Source: CBFFRJ01 sp051486985
GTDB lineage: Bacteria; Pseudomonadota; Gammaproteobacteria; Enterobacterales; Enterobacteriaceae
Reading direction: 5' to 3'
Assembly (NCBI RefSeq): GCF_051486985.1
Contig: NZ_JAHVDV010000005.1
Coordinates: forward strand, 1-64,000
DNA: 64,000 nucleotides
The notes under the pieces are model-generated. The model searched no databases, was not told the origin of the DNA, and worked only from the letters and a program-made list of their open reading frames with translations. Below are positions 1 to 8,840 of the stretch, one piece after another. How positions within the stretch are numbered: position 1 is the first letter of the stretch; each line of letters starts with the position of its first letter. The translations under genes were made by a program, and so were the position numbers.

Positions 1-172
1 ATCGCCGCTGGCGCGGTCCATGATGCTTATGTCGTCTGACTATCGGGTCGGGGACCAGCCTGCCTCCCTGCAGGCTATCCCCTCCGCCCGCGTCCCTGCG
101 GGCGGCCCCGGTCAGCCGTCAACGCCTCATCGATTTTCAGCCGGACCCACTCATCGCGGTGACTGTTTTATT
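1..172. other. Left-edge intergenic DNA with two hairpins
   Basis: No complete gene is visible. In the first + frame, codons from base 1 run open for 12 residues to a TGA at 37-39, so the tail of an upstream + strand gene could lie here, but too little remains to identify it. Two neighbouring hairpins follow: AGCCTGC / GCAGGCT (57-63 and 70-76) and CCGCCCGC / GCGGGCGG (84-91 and 98-105). Both have 6-base loops ending in TCCCT. This may be a terminator region or a small palindromic repeat. The T-run of an intrinsic terminator is absent. Confidence 0.35.
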
Positions 173-345
173 CTCATTTCGCCGTGGTATCGCTGTAAAA
201 CGGCATATTACTGGGGATCCCTCTCCCACGGGGAGAGGGAGAAAGGCAGCCCGTTGCCGTTGCTTCCCCCTCAAGGGAGAGAGAGGATGGCGGCTCGATT
301 TAGTCCCCTCTCCTTTGAGGGAGAGGGTCAGGGTGAGGGGGAAAT
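173..345. repeat. Composite dispersed repeat, copy A
   Basis: Two repeat modules are joined here. The first (about 173-217) contains GGTATCGCTGTAAAACG then ATATTACTGGG and recurs, inverted, at 25675-25720 with roughly four bases in five identical. The second (about 218-345) is built of CCCTCTCC / GAGAGGG inverted repeats with AGGGTGAGGGG at its end. A related CCCTAACCCTCTCCCC module occurs at 25860-25900. The layout (intergenic, palindromic, no gene) fits a REP/MITE-like non-autonomous element, but I cannot assign a named family by eye. Confidence 0.6.
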
Positions 346-374
346 GTGCGCGCTTACCTTCATCCCCGGTCCTG

Positions 375-1130
375 TTAACCTCCACATACCTCGCAGTTGG
401 AGTGGCGCATCAGCTTCATCTCCCGGAACTGGCAGGTCATCGCATCGTACATCACGATTTTGCCCGAGGCGGGGGTGCCGTAATGCGTCAGCACTTTAAT
501 AGCCTCCATCGCCTGAAGAGAGCCGATGATGGCCACCAGCGGTGCCATCACCCCCGCTTCCACGCAGGTCAGGGCATTCTCGCCAAACAGACGACTCAGG
601 CAGCGGTAGCAGGGTTCATCCTCGCCCCAGGTGAAGACGCTGATCTGCCCCTCCATGCGAATAGCCGCCCCGGAAACCAGCGGGACAGTGTGCGCGAAGC
701 AACCGGCGTTGAGCTGGTTGCGGATGGCCACGTTGTCGGTACAGTCCAGCACCAGGTCGTGGGCGGCAATCTGCGCTGACAGGGCCGCGTCGTCCAGCTG
801 CGCGTTGAGGGTATCAAGCTGAACATAAGGGTTAAGCCGGGCAAGTGTCGCCTGGGCGGAGATCACTTTCGGCTGCCCGATTGTGGCATCGCTATGCAAG
901 GTCTGGCGCTGCAGATTGGAGAGCGCGACGGTGTCAAAATCGAGCAGCGTCATCTGACCCACGCCCGCGGCCGCCAGATATTGCGCCGCAGCACAGCCGA
1001 GGCCGCCCAATCCCACGACCAGTACCCGAGAAGCTTTCAGCCGCTCCTGCCCGTCAAAATCAAATCCACGCAGAATGATTTGCCGGTTATAACGCAACAT
1101 CTCTGCATCGCTCAGCGCTTCCACGTTCAT
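375..1130 (-). CDS. moeB: Molybdopterin-synthase adenylyltransferase MoeB
   Basis: MoeB activates the small molybdopterin synthase subunit MoaD by adenylating its C-terminal glycine, so that MoaD can be sulfurated and deliver sulfur to cyclic pyranopterin. The 251-residue protein matches the usual length (about 249). It has the E1/ThiF-like fold, with an ATP-binding GLGGLG at 40-45, conserved SNLQRQ at 71-76 and D130. Two CxxC zinc pairs are present (C174/C177 and C246/C249). The ATG overlaps the end of moeA by 4 bases, so the pair is a translationally coupled operon on the - strand. Cytoplasmic. Confidence 0.97.
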   Translation of the reverse strand: MNVEALSDAEMLRYNRQIILRGFDFDGQERLKASRVLVVGLGGLGCAAAQYLAAAGVGQMTLLDFDTVALSNLQRQTLHSDATIGQPKVISAQATLARLNPYVQLDTLNAQLDDAALSAQIAAHDLVLDCTDNVAIRNQLNAGCFAHTVPLVSGAAIRMEGQISVFTWGEDEPCYRCLSRLFGENALTCVEAGVMAPLVAIIGSLQAMEAIKVLTHYGTPASGKIVMYDAMTCQFREMKLMRHSNCEVCGG

Positions 1131-2359
1131 CCTCCGAACAGATGGTTAAAGGTCTCAACCTCGACCCACTCGCCCGGCTCAACGTTGCCGCGCTCGCGCT
1201 CCAGCACCACAAAGCAGTTACCCTGACTGAATGAACTGAAAATATGCGAGCCCTGCGGCCCGGTGGAGCTCACACTCAGTTCGCCGTTTTCATCGCGGCT
1301 GAGAATGCCACGCTGGAAATCCAGACGCCCCGGTGATTTTCTGAGCCGCGTAGCGGCACGGGCGCGCAGACGCATCGGCAGAGGGTTATTTGTTGCGCCG
1401 CTCAGTTTCGCCAGTAACGGTTGCACAAGCTGATAAAAGGTGAGGGCCGCTGATACCGGGTTGCCCGGCAGCCCGCAGAACCAGCTGTGTTGCAGACGAC
1501 CAAAGGCAAAAGGTTTGCCCGGCTTAATGGCCAGTTTCCAGAAGGTGATTTCACCTAACTCATCAAGCATCGCTTTGGTGTAATCCGCTTCGCCGACCGA
1601 GACGCCGCCTGAGCTGAGAACCACGTCAGCCTGCTGGTCTGCGGTGATAAAGGTTTCGCGCAGCAGGGCCGGATCGTCACGGATAATGCCAAGGTTAATG
1701 ACCTCGCACCCCAGTTGCTCAAGCATCAGATGCACCGCAAGACGGTTAGTATCATAGATCTGCCCGTCGCCCAGGGGGTGTCCCGGCAACTGCAACTCAT
1801 CGCCGGTGGAGAAAAGGGCGACGCGGATTTTGCGCACCACGTTGACGTCTGCAATACCCAGCGAGGCGAGCACCGGCACTTCAGCAGCGGTCAGTCGGGT
1901 TCCGGGCGTGAACACGACGGACCCGGCACGAATATCTTCGCCAAGACGACGAACGTTTTGCCCGGCGCGAACGGCCGCGGTAAAGCGTACTCCCGCGTCC
2001 GTCACTTCGGTCTCTTCCTGCATGACCACCGCTTCACAACCGGCGGGCACCGGGGCGCCGGTCATGATGCGTACGCAACTGCCGGCTGGCCATTCGCCAT
2101 GAAAAGGCTGCCCGGCAAAAGCTTTACCGGCAACCCTTAGCGGAATGCCCTGCTCAAGATCGGACATCCGCACGGCGTAGCCATCCATTGCGGCATTATC
2201 AAAACCCGGCACATTTATCGGAGAGATAACATCCTGCGCGACAACGCGACCAAAACAGGCCAGAAGTGGCAAGGTTTCACTTTGCTCCAGTGGGGTAATG
2301 GCCGACAGCATTTGCGCCAGGGCAGCATCGAGGGGAATAAGGCCCGCAGTATGTTCCAT
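1127..2359 (-). CDS. moeA: Molybdopterin molybdenumtransferase MoeA
   Basis: MoeA inserts molybdate into adenylated molybdopterin, the last common step of molybdenum cofactor synthesis. The 410-residue product has the length of E. coli MoeA (411) and its domain order: an N-terminal linker region with PGFDNAAMDGYAV near 50-60, a central MogA-like domain with SGGVSVGEADYTK, and a C-terminal beta-barrel ending in HLFGG. It is the first gene of moeA-moeB. The ATG is preceded by GGAG 8-9 bases upstream. The gene is divergent from iaaA. Confidence 0.97.
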   Translation of the reverse strand: MEHTAGLIPLDAALAQMLSAITPLEQSETLPLLACFGRVVAQDVISPINVPGFDNAAMDGYAVRMSDLEQGIPLRVAGKAFAGQPFHGEWPAGSCVRIMTGAPVPAGCEAVVMQEETEVTDAGVRFTAAVRAGQNVRRLGEDIRAGSVVFTPGTRLTAAEVPVLASLGIADVNVVRKIRVALFSTGDELQLPGHPLGDGQIYDTNRLAVHLMLEQLGCEVINLGIIRDDPALLRETFITADQQADVVLSSGGVSVGEADYTKAMLDELGEITFWKLAIKPGKPFAFGRLQHSWFCGLPGNPVSAALTFYQLVQPLLAKLSGATNNPLPMRLRARAATRLRKSPGRLDFQRGILSRDENGELSVSSTGPQGSHIFSSFSQGNCFVVLERERGNVEPGEWVEVETFNHLFGG

Positions 2360-2498
2360 GAGTGGCTCCAGTAAAACGGATCAAAGGAGGCATTATGGCA
2401 GAAAAGTGCCCCCCGCTGCATGTACTCCTCCGTGGGCAGAGTGCGAAGCCTGCTTTACATAGTTGTAACGACTTTCTATATTCAAAAATCGTCTGAAG

Positions 2499-2526
2499 TT
2501 GTGACGACGATAATGATATTTATAGT
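2499..2526 (+). promoter_or_regulatory. Candidate sigma70 promoter for iaaA-gsiABCD
   Basis: TTGTGA (2499-2504) and TATAGT (2521-2526) are separated by 16 bases and lie 35 bases before the iaaA start. This is the best promoter-like pair in the moeA-iaaA divergent gap. It is a sequence match only. Confidence 0.45.
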
Positions 2527-2561
2527 AAAAGCAGCAGAGTACCTGACCGGGCGATGAAAAA

Positions 2562-3503
2562 ATGACCAAAGCAGTGATTGCGATACACGGCGGCGCAGGG
2601 GCAATTGCCCGCGCCCGGCTAAGCCCGGAGAACGAGCGGCACTATATTGAAGCCCTGTCGTCCATTGTTGAACAGGGTCAGCGCATGCTGGAGGCGGGCG
2701 AAAGCGCGCTGGATGTGGTGACCGAAGCGGTACGCCTTCTGGAAGAGTGCCCGCTATTTAATGCTGGTGTTGGTGCGGTCTTTACCCGCGATGAAACCCA
2801 TGAACTTGACGCCTGCGTTATGGACGGTGAAACGCTGCTGGCCGGTGCGGTGGCCGGCGTCAGCCGTCTGCGCAACCCCATCCTTGCCGCACGGCTCGTT
2901 ATGGAACGCAGCCCCCATGTCCTGCTCGTCGGGGAAGGGGCAGAAAAATTTGCTTTTGCTGAAGGCATGGAGCCGGTTGCGCCTGAGATTTTCTCCACCC
3001 GGGAACGTTATCAGCAACTGACAGAGGCCAGGGCGGACAATACCCTGCGTCTCGATCACGGCAATGCTCCGCTGGATGAGCGCCAGAAATTTGGCACCGT
3101 TGGCGCGGTGGCGCTCGATAAACAGGGCAATCTGGCGGCAGCCACCTCTACCGGCGGGATGACCAACAAGTTGCCCGGGCGCGTCGGTGACTCCCCTTTA
3201 CCGGGGGCAGGGTGTTACGCGAATAATGCCAGTGTCGCGGTCTCCTGTACTGGCACGGGCGAAGTCTTTATTCGTACCCTGGCCGCTTATGACATCGCCG
3301 CACTGATGGATTACGGTGGGCTCAGTCTGCATGAGGCCTGTGAGGCGGTGGTGATGGAAAAACTCCCCGCACTTGGCGGCAGCGGTGGCCTGATTGCGGT
3401 CGACAGGGAAGGCAATGTGGCCCTGCCCTTTAACAGTGAAGGCATGTACCGCGCCTGGGGCTATGCGGGTGATGCACCGAGCGTGGGAATTTATCGTGAA
3501 TAA
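2562..3503 (+). CDS. iaaA: Isoaspartyl peptidase / L-asparaginase IaaA
   Basis: IaaA is an N-terminal nucleophile hydrolase that cleaves beta-aspartyl dipeptides and asparagine. The precursor cuts itself to expose a threonine. Here the motif GTVGAVA places the nucleophile at T179, the same number as in E. coli, and the downstream TSTGG and GDSPLPGAGCYA segments are intact. Length is 313 residues (E. coli 321). It is the first gene of the iaaA-gsiABCD operon, with gsiA starting 10 bases after its stop. The linkage fits peptide and glutathione use. Cytoplasmic. Confidence 0.96.
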   Translation: MTKAVIAIHGGAGAIARARLSPENERHYIEALSSIVEQGQRMLEAGESALDVVTEAVRLLEECPLFNAGVGAVFTRDETHELDACVMDGETLLAGAVAGVSRLRNPILAARLVMERSPHVLLVGEGAEKFAFAEGMEPVAPEIFSTRERYQQLTEARADNTLRLDHGNAPLDERQKFGTVGAVALDKQGNLAAATSTGGMTNKLPGRVGDSPLPGAGCYANNASVAVSCTGTGEVFIRTLAAYDIAALMDYGGLSLHEACEAVVMEKLPALGGSGGLIAVDREGNVALPFNSEGMYRAWGYAGDAPSVGIYRE

Positions 3504-3513
3504 GGAGAGCGAC

Positions 3514-5385
3514 ATGTCGCAACGACCCGCAGAGGATGTACAGAATGTGCTCGATGTCAGCAATCTGAACGTGACCTTTAGCCATGAACAGCAACGCACC
3601 GAGGCAGTGCGCGGCCTCTCCTTTACCTTAAAACGTGGTGAAACGCTGGCGATAGTGGGGGAGTCCGGCTCAGGGAAGTCGGTTACGGCGATGTCTCTGC
3701 TGCGCCTGCTGGAGCAGTCCGGCGCTGAGGTTAACTGCAACCATATGTTGTTAACCCGCCGCAACGGTAAACGTGTCGATCTCGCTACCCTTAGCCGCTC
3801 GGGTCTGCACGGGGTGCGTGGTGCGGATATTGCGATGATATTCCAGGAGCCGATGACCTCGCTGAACCCGGTGTTTCCGGTCGGTGAGCAGATTGCTGAG
3901 TCTATTCGTCTGCATCAGGGGGTGAATAAAGAGGCGGCGCTGGTTGAAGCCAGACGCATGCTGGACCTGGTGCGTATCCCCGAATCTCAGGCGATTTTAT
4001 CGCGTTTTCCTCATCAGCTTTCTGGCGGCATGCGCCAGCGGGTGATGATTGCGATGGCGCTCTCGTGTCGCCCGGCGGTATTGATTGCCGATGAACCCAC
4101 TACCGCGCTGGACGTCACCATTCAGGCGCAAATTCTGCAGCTCATCAGTGTGCTGCAAAAAGAGATGGCAATGGGGGTGATTTTCATCACCCACGATATG
4201 GGCGTGGTGGCGGATATCGCCGATCGGGTTCTGGTCATGTATCAGGGTGAGGCGGTGGAGACCGGCACGGTTTCGCAGATATTCAGCGCGCCTCAGCATC
4301 CTTATACCCGTTCCTTGCTGGCGGCCGTCCCACGGCTGGGGGCGATGAACGGTAGCGATCTGCCGCGACGTTTTCGGTTAATGTCATCTCAGCCTGCACA
4401 CCGTCCTGAAGAGGAGACGGAGCAGGACACGGTGGTGCCAGGTGAACCCATTTTACAGGTACGGGATTTAGTGGCGCGTTTCCCGATTCGCAGCGGCATC
4501 CTTAACCGCGTCACCCGCGAAGTTCATGCGGTGGAAGGGGTGAGTTTTGACCTCTGGCCTGGCGAAACCCTGTCGCTGGTGGGGGAGTCCGGCAGCGGAA
4601 AATCTACTACCGGCCGAGCGCTGCTGCGTCTGGTGGAGAGCCAGAGCGGAGAAATCACCTTCAACGGTGAGCGCATTGATACCTTACCGTCAAACAAGTT
4701 GCAGCCGCTGCGCCGGGATATTCAGTTTATTTTTCAGGATCCCTATGCCTCTCTCGATCCGCGCCAGACCGTGGGCTATTCGATCATGGAACCGCTGCGG
4801 GTGCATGGGATCATGAGCGAAGATGAGGCCCAGCGACGCGTCCTGTGGCTGCTGGAGCGGGTGGGGTTAAAACCCGAGCACGCCTGGCGCTATCCACATG
4901 AATTTTCCGGTGGACAACGTCAGCGTATCTGCATTGCCAGGGCGCTGGCGCTGAATCCACGGGTGGTGGTAGCCGACGAATCCGTCTCCGCGCTTGACGT
5001 GTCGATCAGGGCGCAAATCATCAATCTTTTGTTAGATCTTCAGCGGGAAATGGGCATTGCATTTTTGTTTATTTCCCACGATATGGCGGTGGTGGAGCGG
5101 ATTAGCCATCGCGTGGCGGTTATGTACCTTGGACAGATTGTCGAAATTGGCCCCCGCCGGGCGGTATTTGAGGATCCGCAACACCCCTATACGCGAAAAC
5201 TGATGGCCGCCGTGCCGGTCGCGGACCCGACACACCACCGGGCGCAACGGGTGCTGCTGTCGGATGAACTACCCAGCAATATTCATAAGCGCGGCGATGT
5301 TATCGAACGCGTGCAGTTACATCACGTCGGCGCGGGGCATTATGTCGCACGCACGACACCAGGCAATACGCAATCCCGTTTTTGA
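3514..5385 (+). CDS. gsiA: Glutathione import ATP-binding protein GsiA
   Basis: GsiA is the ATPase of the GsiABCD glutathione importer. It is a fusion of two ABC domains: first Walker A GESGSGKS at 49-56 with signature LSGGMRQR near 169, second Walker A at 357-364 with signature FSGGQRQR. Each half has its DEP/DES Walker B and switch histidine (ITHD, ISHD), and each ends with the peptide/nickel-type tail QHPYTR. The ATG at 3514 follows AAGGAGAG and gives 623 residues, the family length. An in-frame upstream start would run into iaaA and is rejected. Confidence 0.97.
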   Translation: MSQRPAEDVQNVLDVSNLNVTFSHEQQRTEAVRGLSFTLKRGETLAIVGESGSGKSVTAMSLLRLLEQSGAEVNCNHMLLTRRNGKRVDLATLSRSGLHGVRGADIAMIFQEPMTSLNPVFPVGEQIAESIRLHQGVNKEAALVEARRMLDLVRIPESQAILSRFPHQLSGGMRQRVMIAMALSCRPAVLIADEPTTALDVTIQAQILQLISVLQKEMAMGVIFITHDMGVVADIADRVLVMYQGEAVETGTVSQIFSAPQHPYTRSLLAAVPRLGAMNGSDLPRRFRLMSSQPAHRPEEETEQDTVVPGEPILQVRDLVARFPIRSGILNRVTREVHAVEGVSFDLWPGETLSLVGESGSGKSTTGRALLRLVESQSGEITFNGERIDTLPSNKLQPLRRDIQFIFQDPYASLDPRQTVGYSIMEPLRVHGIMSEDEAQRRVLWLLERVGLKPEHAWRYPHEFSGGQRQRICIARALALNPRVVVADESVSALDVSIRAQIINLLLDLQREMGIAFLFISHDMAVVERISHRVAVMYLGQIVEIGPRRAVFEDPQHPYTRKLMAAVPVADPTHHRAQRVLLSDELPSNIHKRGDVIERVQLHHVGAGHYVARTTPGNTQSRF

Positions 5386-5417
5386 CAGATTCAGGCAGGG
5401 ACACTCAGGAGAACAAC

Positions 5418-6956
5418 ATGACACAATTCGTCGCACGAAAATGGCAGCTGGGGGTTGCGATTGCCGCCACCCTGGCCGCCGCGCCGGCACTGGCTGCCAA
5501 AGATGTCGTGGTCGCAGTGGCCTCGAACTTCACCACCCTTGATCCCTATGATGCGAACGACACATTATCGCAGGCGGTGGCAAAATCCTTCTATCAGGGG
5601 CTGTTTGGGCTTGATAAGGACATGAAATTGCAGAACGTGCTGGCGGAAAGCTACACCGTTTCTGACGATGGCTTGGTCTACACCATTAAGCTTCGTCAGG
5701 GGGTAAAGTTCCAGGATGGCACCGATTTTAACGCCGAAGCGGTGAAAGCCAACCTCGATCGCGCCAGCAATGCTGACAATAAACTCAAGCGCTACAACCT
5801 CTACAAAAACATCGCCAGCACCGAGGCTGTTGATGCCTCGACGGTAAAGATCACGCTTAAAGAACCCTTCTCGGCGTTTATCAATATTCTTGCCCATCCG
5901 GCCACGGCAATGATCTCCCCTAAAGCGCTGGCGCAATATGGCAAAGAGATTGGGTTCCATCCGGTGGGGACCGGCCCGTACACCCTGGAAACCTGGAACC
6001 AGACCGACTTTGTTAAAGTGAAAAAGAACCCGGACTACTGGCAGAAAGGGTTGCCGAAACTTGACACCATCACCTGGCGACCGGTGGTCGATAACAATAC
6101 CCGCGCCGCCATGCTGCAAACGGGTGAAGCACAGTTTGCCTTCCCGATCCCTTACGAGCAGGCCGCTGTACTGCAAAAAAACAGCAAGCTGGAGCTGGTG
6201 GCGAGTCCGTCTATCATGCAGCGCTATATCAGCATGAACGTGACGCAAAAACCGTTCGATAACCCGAAAGTGCGCGAAGCCATTAACTATGCCATTAACC
6301 GCCAGGCGCTGGTAAAAGTGGCCTTTGCCGGTTACGCCACCCCGGCAGCTGGCGTGGTGCCGCCCTCTCTGGCTTATGCCGCGACCTATCCGCAATGGAA
6401 ATATGACCCGGCAAAAGCGCGTCAGTTACTCAAAGAAGCGGGCTTCCCCAACGGCTTTAGCACTACGCTTTGGTCTTCGCATAACCACAGTACCGCACAA
6501 AAAGTGCTGCAGTTTACCCAGCAGCAGCTGGCGCAGGTGGGTATAAAAGCCCAGCTCACGGCGATGGATGCCGGTCAGCGTGCGGCTGAAGTGGAAGCGA
6601 AAGGGCAGAAAGAGAGCGGAGTCAGGATGTTCTATACGGGCTGGTCGGCGTCAACCGGGGAGGCTGACTGGGCGCTGTCACCGCTGTTTGCTACCCAGAA
6701 CTGGCCGCCTGCGCTCTTTAACACCGCCTTTTACAGTAATCCGAAGGTGGATAAGGATCTGACGGATGCTCTGAAAACCACTAACGACGAAGAAAAAGCC
6801 CGTCTGTATAAAGATGCTCAGGATACTATCTGGAAAGAGGCACCCTGGGTGCCGTTGGTTGTCGAAAAACTGGTTTCTGCCCATAACAAGAATCTGACCG
6901 GCTTCTACATTATGCCCGATACCGGTTTTAGCTTTGACAACGCCGACCTGAAATAA
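5418..6956 (+). CDS. gsiB: Glutathione-binding protein GsiB
   Basis: GsiB is the periplasmic solute-binding protein of the glutathione importer (SBP family 5, like DppA/OppA). The first 26 residues form a Sec signal peptide with a likely cut after APALA. The mature part begins AKDVVVAVASNFTTLDPYD, typical of the family, and the 512-residue length equals E. coli GsiB. The ATG at 5418 has AGGAG 7 bases upstream. A start at 5382 would add a hydrophilic extension ahead of the signal peptide. A strong hairpin follows the gene before gsiC. Confidence 0.97.
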   Translation: MTQFVARKWQLGVAIAATLAAAPALAAKDVVVAVASNFTTLDPYDANDTLSQAVAKSFYQGLFGLDKDMKLQNVLAESYTVSDDGLVYTIKLRQGVKFQDGTDFNAEAVKANLDRASNADNKLKRYNLYKNIASTEAVDASTVKITLKEPFSAFINILAHPATAMISPKALAQYGKEIGFHPVGTGPYTLETWNQTDFVKVKKNPDYWQKGLPKLDTITWRPVVDNNTRAAMLQTGEAQFAFPIPYEQAAVLQKNSKLELVASPSIMQRYISMNVTQKPFDNPKVREAINYAINRQALVKVAFAGYATPAAGVVPPSLAYAATYPQWKYDPAKARQLLKEAGFPNGFSTTLWSSHNHSTAQKVLQFTQQQLAQVGIKAQLTAMDAGQRAAEVEAKGQKESGVRMFYTGWSASTGEADWALSPLFATQNWPPALFNTAFYSNPKVDKDLTDALKTTNDEEKARLYKDAQDTIWKEAPWVPLVVEKLVSAHNKNLTGFYIMPDTGFSFDNADLK

Positions 6957-6966
6957 AAAACTCATG

Positions 6967-6989
6967 CCCACCGCCCGCGTGGCGGTGGG
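6967..6989 (+). terminator. Intercistronic hairpin gsiB-gsiC
   Basis: CCCACCGCC (6967-6975) and GGCGGTGGG (6981-6989) form a perfect 9-bp stem with a 5-base loop between the binding-protein gene and the first permease gene. There is no T-run, so it is more likely a 3' mRNA-stability element that keeps gsiB expression above gsiC than a full terminator. Confidence 0.6.
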
Positions 6990-7005
6990 GTGAGGGAAAA
7001 CAGAC

Positions 7006-7926
7006 ATGCTTAATTATGTTTTAAAACGCCTGCTGGGCCTGATTCCAACGCTACTGATTGTGGCGGTGCTGGTGTTTTTATTTGTCCATCTCTTACCCGG
7101 CGATCCGGCGCGGCTGATTGCCGGGCCGGAGGCAGACCAGCAGGTCGTTAACCTGGTGCGTCAACAGCTGGGCCTGGATCAACCGTTATACGTCCAGTTC
7201 TGGCACTACATTACCAATGTGGTGCAGGGCGATTTTGGTATCTCGATGGCATCGCGCCGCCCGGTGGTGGATGAAATCGCCAGTCGCTTTTTCCCCACGT
7301 TCTGGCTGACTATCGCCAGCATGACCTGGGCGATGCTTTTTGGCCTTGTCGCCGGTATTGCCGCCGCGGTATGGCGCAATCGCTGGCCGGACAGGCTGGG
7401 TATGGCGCTGGCCGTTACCGGCATCTCCTTCCCGGCCTTTGCGCTCGGTATGCTGTTAATGCAGATCTTCTCGGTTGAGCTTGGCTGGTTGCCCACCGTC
7501 GGTGCAGACAGCTGGCAGCACTATATTTTGCCATCCATGACGCTCGGGGCCGCCGTCGCCGCAGTGATGGCGCGCTTTACCCGTGCCTCGTTTGTGGATG
7601 TGCTGAATGAAGATTATATGCGTACCGCCCGTGCCAAAGGGGTGCGAGAACGCTGGGTTATCCTTAAACACGGTCTGCGCAACGCGCTTATCCCGGTGAT
7701 AACGATGATGGGGCTGCAGTTTGGCTTCTTGCTTGGCGGGTCGATCGTGGTCGAAAAGGTATTCAACTGGCCAGGGCTTGGCCGTTTGCTGGTGGATTCC
7801 GTAGAAATGCGCGACTACCCGGTCATCCAGGCGGAAGTGCTGCTCTTCTCTCTTGAATTTATTCTCATCAACTTAGTGGTGGATGTGCTCTACGCTGCCA
7901 TTAACCCTGCAATCAGGTACAAGTAA
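7006..7926 (+). CDS. gsiC: Glutathione transport permease GsiC
   Basis: GsiC is one of the two inner-membrane permeases of the glutathione importer (DppB-type). It is 306 residues long, as in E. coli, with an N-terminal membrane segment (LGLIPTLLIVAVLVFLFVHL) and LPGDPA just after it. About six hydrophobic segments follow. The coupling EAA loop reads DYMRTARAKGVRERWVILKH near residue 205. It pairs with gsiD, which starts 2 bases after its stop. Confidence 0.96.
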   Translation: MLNYVLKRLLGLIPTLLIVAVLVFLFVHLLPGDPARLIAGPEADQQVVNLVRQQLGLDQPLYVQFWHYITNVVQGDFGISMASRRPVVDEIASRFFPTFWLTIASMTWAMLFGLVAGIAAAVWRNRWPDRLGMALAVTGISFPAFALGMLLMQIFSVELGWLPTVGADSWQHYILPSMTLGAAVAAVMARFTRASFVDVLNEDYMRTARAKGVRERWVILKHGLRNALIPVITMMGLQFGFLLGGSIVVEKVFNWPGLGRLLVDSVEMRDYPVIQAEVLLFSLEFILINLVVDVLYAAINPAIRYK

Positions 7927-7928
7927 GG

Positions 7929-8840
7929 ATGCGACTGTTTAACTGGCGTCGTCAGGCGATTTTAAATGCCCTGCCCGGAGTAAAGCCGGGACAGGTAAGA
8001 ACCCCGTGGCATGAATTCTGGCGGCGCTTTCGCCGTCAGCCGGTGGCAATGACCGCCGGACTTTTCGTGCTGATTCTGATTGCGCTCGCGGTGATTGCCC
8101 CCTGGATTGCCCCTTTTGATGCGGAAAACTATTTTGATTACGACCGCCTGAATGAGGGACCCTCTCTTATTCACTGGTTCGGCGTCGACTCCCTGGGGCG
8201 GGACATACTGAGCCGCGTGCTGCTGGGGGCCAGAATTTCGCTGGCCGCCGGCGTGTTTGCCGTACTGATTGGGGCGGCAATCGGCACACTGTTTGGCCTG
8301 TTGGCCGGGTATTATGAAGGGTGGTGGGATCGCATCATCATGCGTATCTGCGACGTGTTGTTTGCCTTTCCTGGCATTCTGCTGGCCATCGCGGTGGTCG
8401 CGGTCATGGGCAGCGGAATGACCAACGTTATCATCGCGGTGGCGGTTTTCTCAGTCCCTGCCTTTGCACGTCTGGTACGAGGCAATACGCTGGTGCTAAA
8501 GCAGCAAACATTTGTCGAGTCGGCTCGCAGTATCGGTGCCAGCGACATGACCATTCTCTTCAGCCACATTTTGCCCGGCACGGTCTCGTCGATCGTGGTC
8601 TACTTTACAATGCGGATCGGGACTTCAATCATCTCCGCGGCCAGCCTGTCGTTTCTGGGGCTTGGTGCGCAACCGCCGACGCCCGAATGGGGAGCAATGC
8701 TTAATGAAGCGCGGGCCGATATGGTCATTGCGCCGCACGTGGCGCTCTTCCCCTCACTGGCCATTTTTCTCACCGTGCTGGCGTTTAATTTATTGGGTGA
8801 TGGCTTACGTGATGCCCTTGATCCAAAAATCAAAGGGTAA
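7929..8840 (+). CDS. gsiD: Glutathione transport permease GsiD
   Basis: GsiD is the second permease of the glutathione importer (DppC-type, 303 residues as in E. coli). It has a cytoplasmic N-terminus, a first membrane segment near 40-60, the family motif HWFGVDSLGRDILSR, and an EAA loop with FVESARSIGASDMTILFSH. SFLGLGAQPPTPEWG sits near the end. It ends the operon and overlaps the convergent LysR gene by 11 bases. Confidence 0.96.
   Translation: MRLFNWRRQAILNALPGVKPGQVRTPWHEFWRRFRRQPVAMTAGLFVLILIALAVIAPWIAPFDAENYFDYDRLNEGPSLIHWFGVDSLGRDILSRVLLGARISLAAGVFAVLIGAAIGTLFGLLAGYYEGWWDRIIMRICDVLFAFPGILLAIAVVAVMGSGMTNVIIAVAVFSVPAFARLVRGNTLVLKQQTFVESARSIGASDMTILFSHILPGTVSSIVVYFTMRIGTSIISAASLSFLGLGAQPPTPEWGAMLNEARADMVIAPHVALFPSLAIFLTVLAFNLLGDGLRDALDPKIKG

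Noticed and set aside
173..345. CRISPR-like array
   Set aside because: Repeats are inverted and irregular, with no uniform spacers and no cas genes nearby.
20..499. 159-codon + frame at the left edge
   Set aside because: It runs through the palindromic repeat and into antisense moeB; no ribosome-binding site and low-complexity composition.
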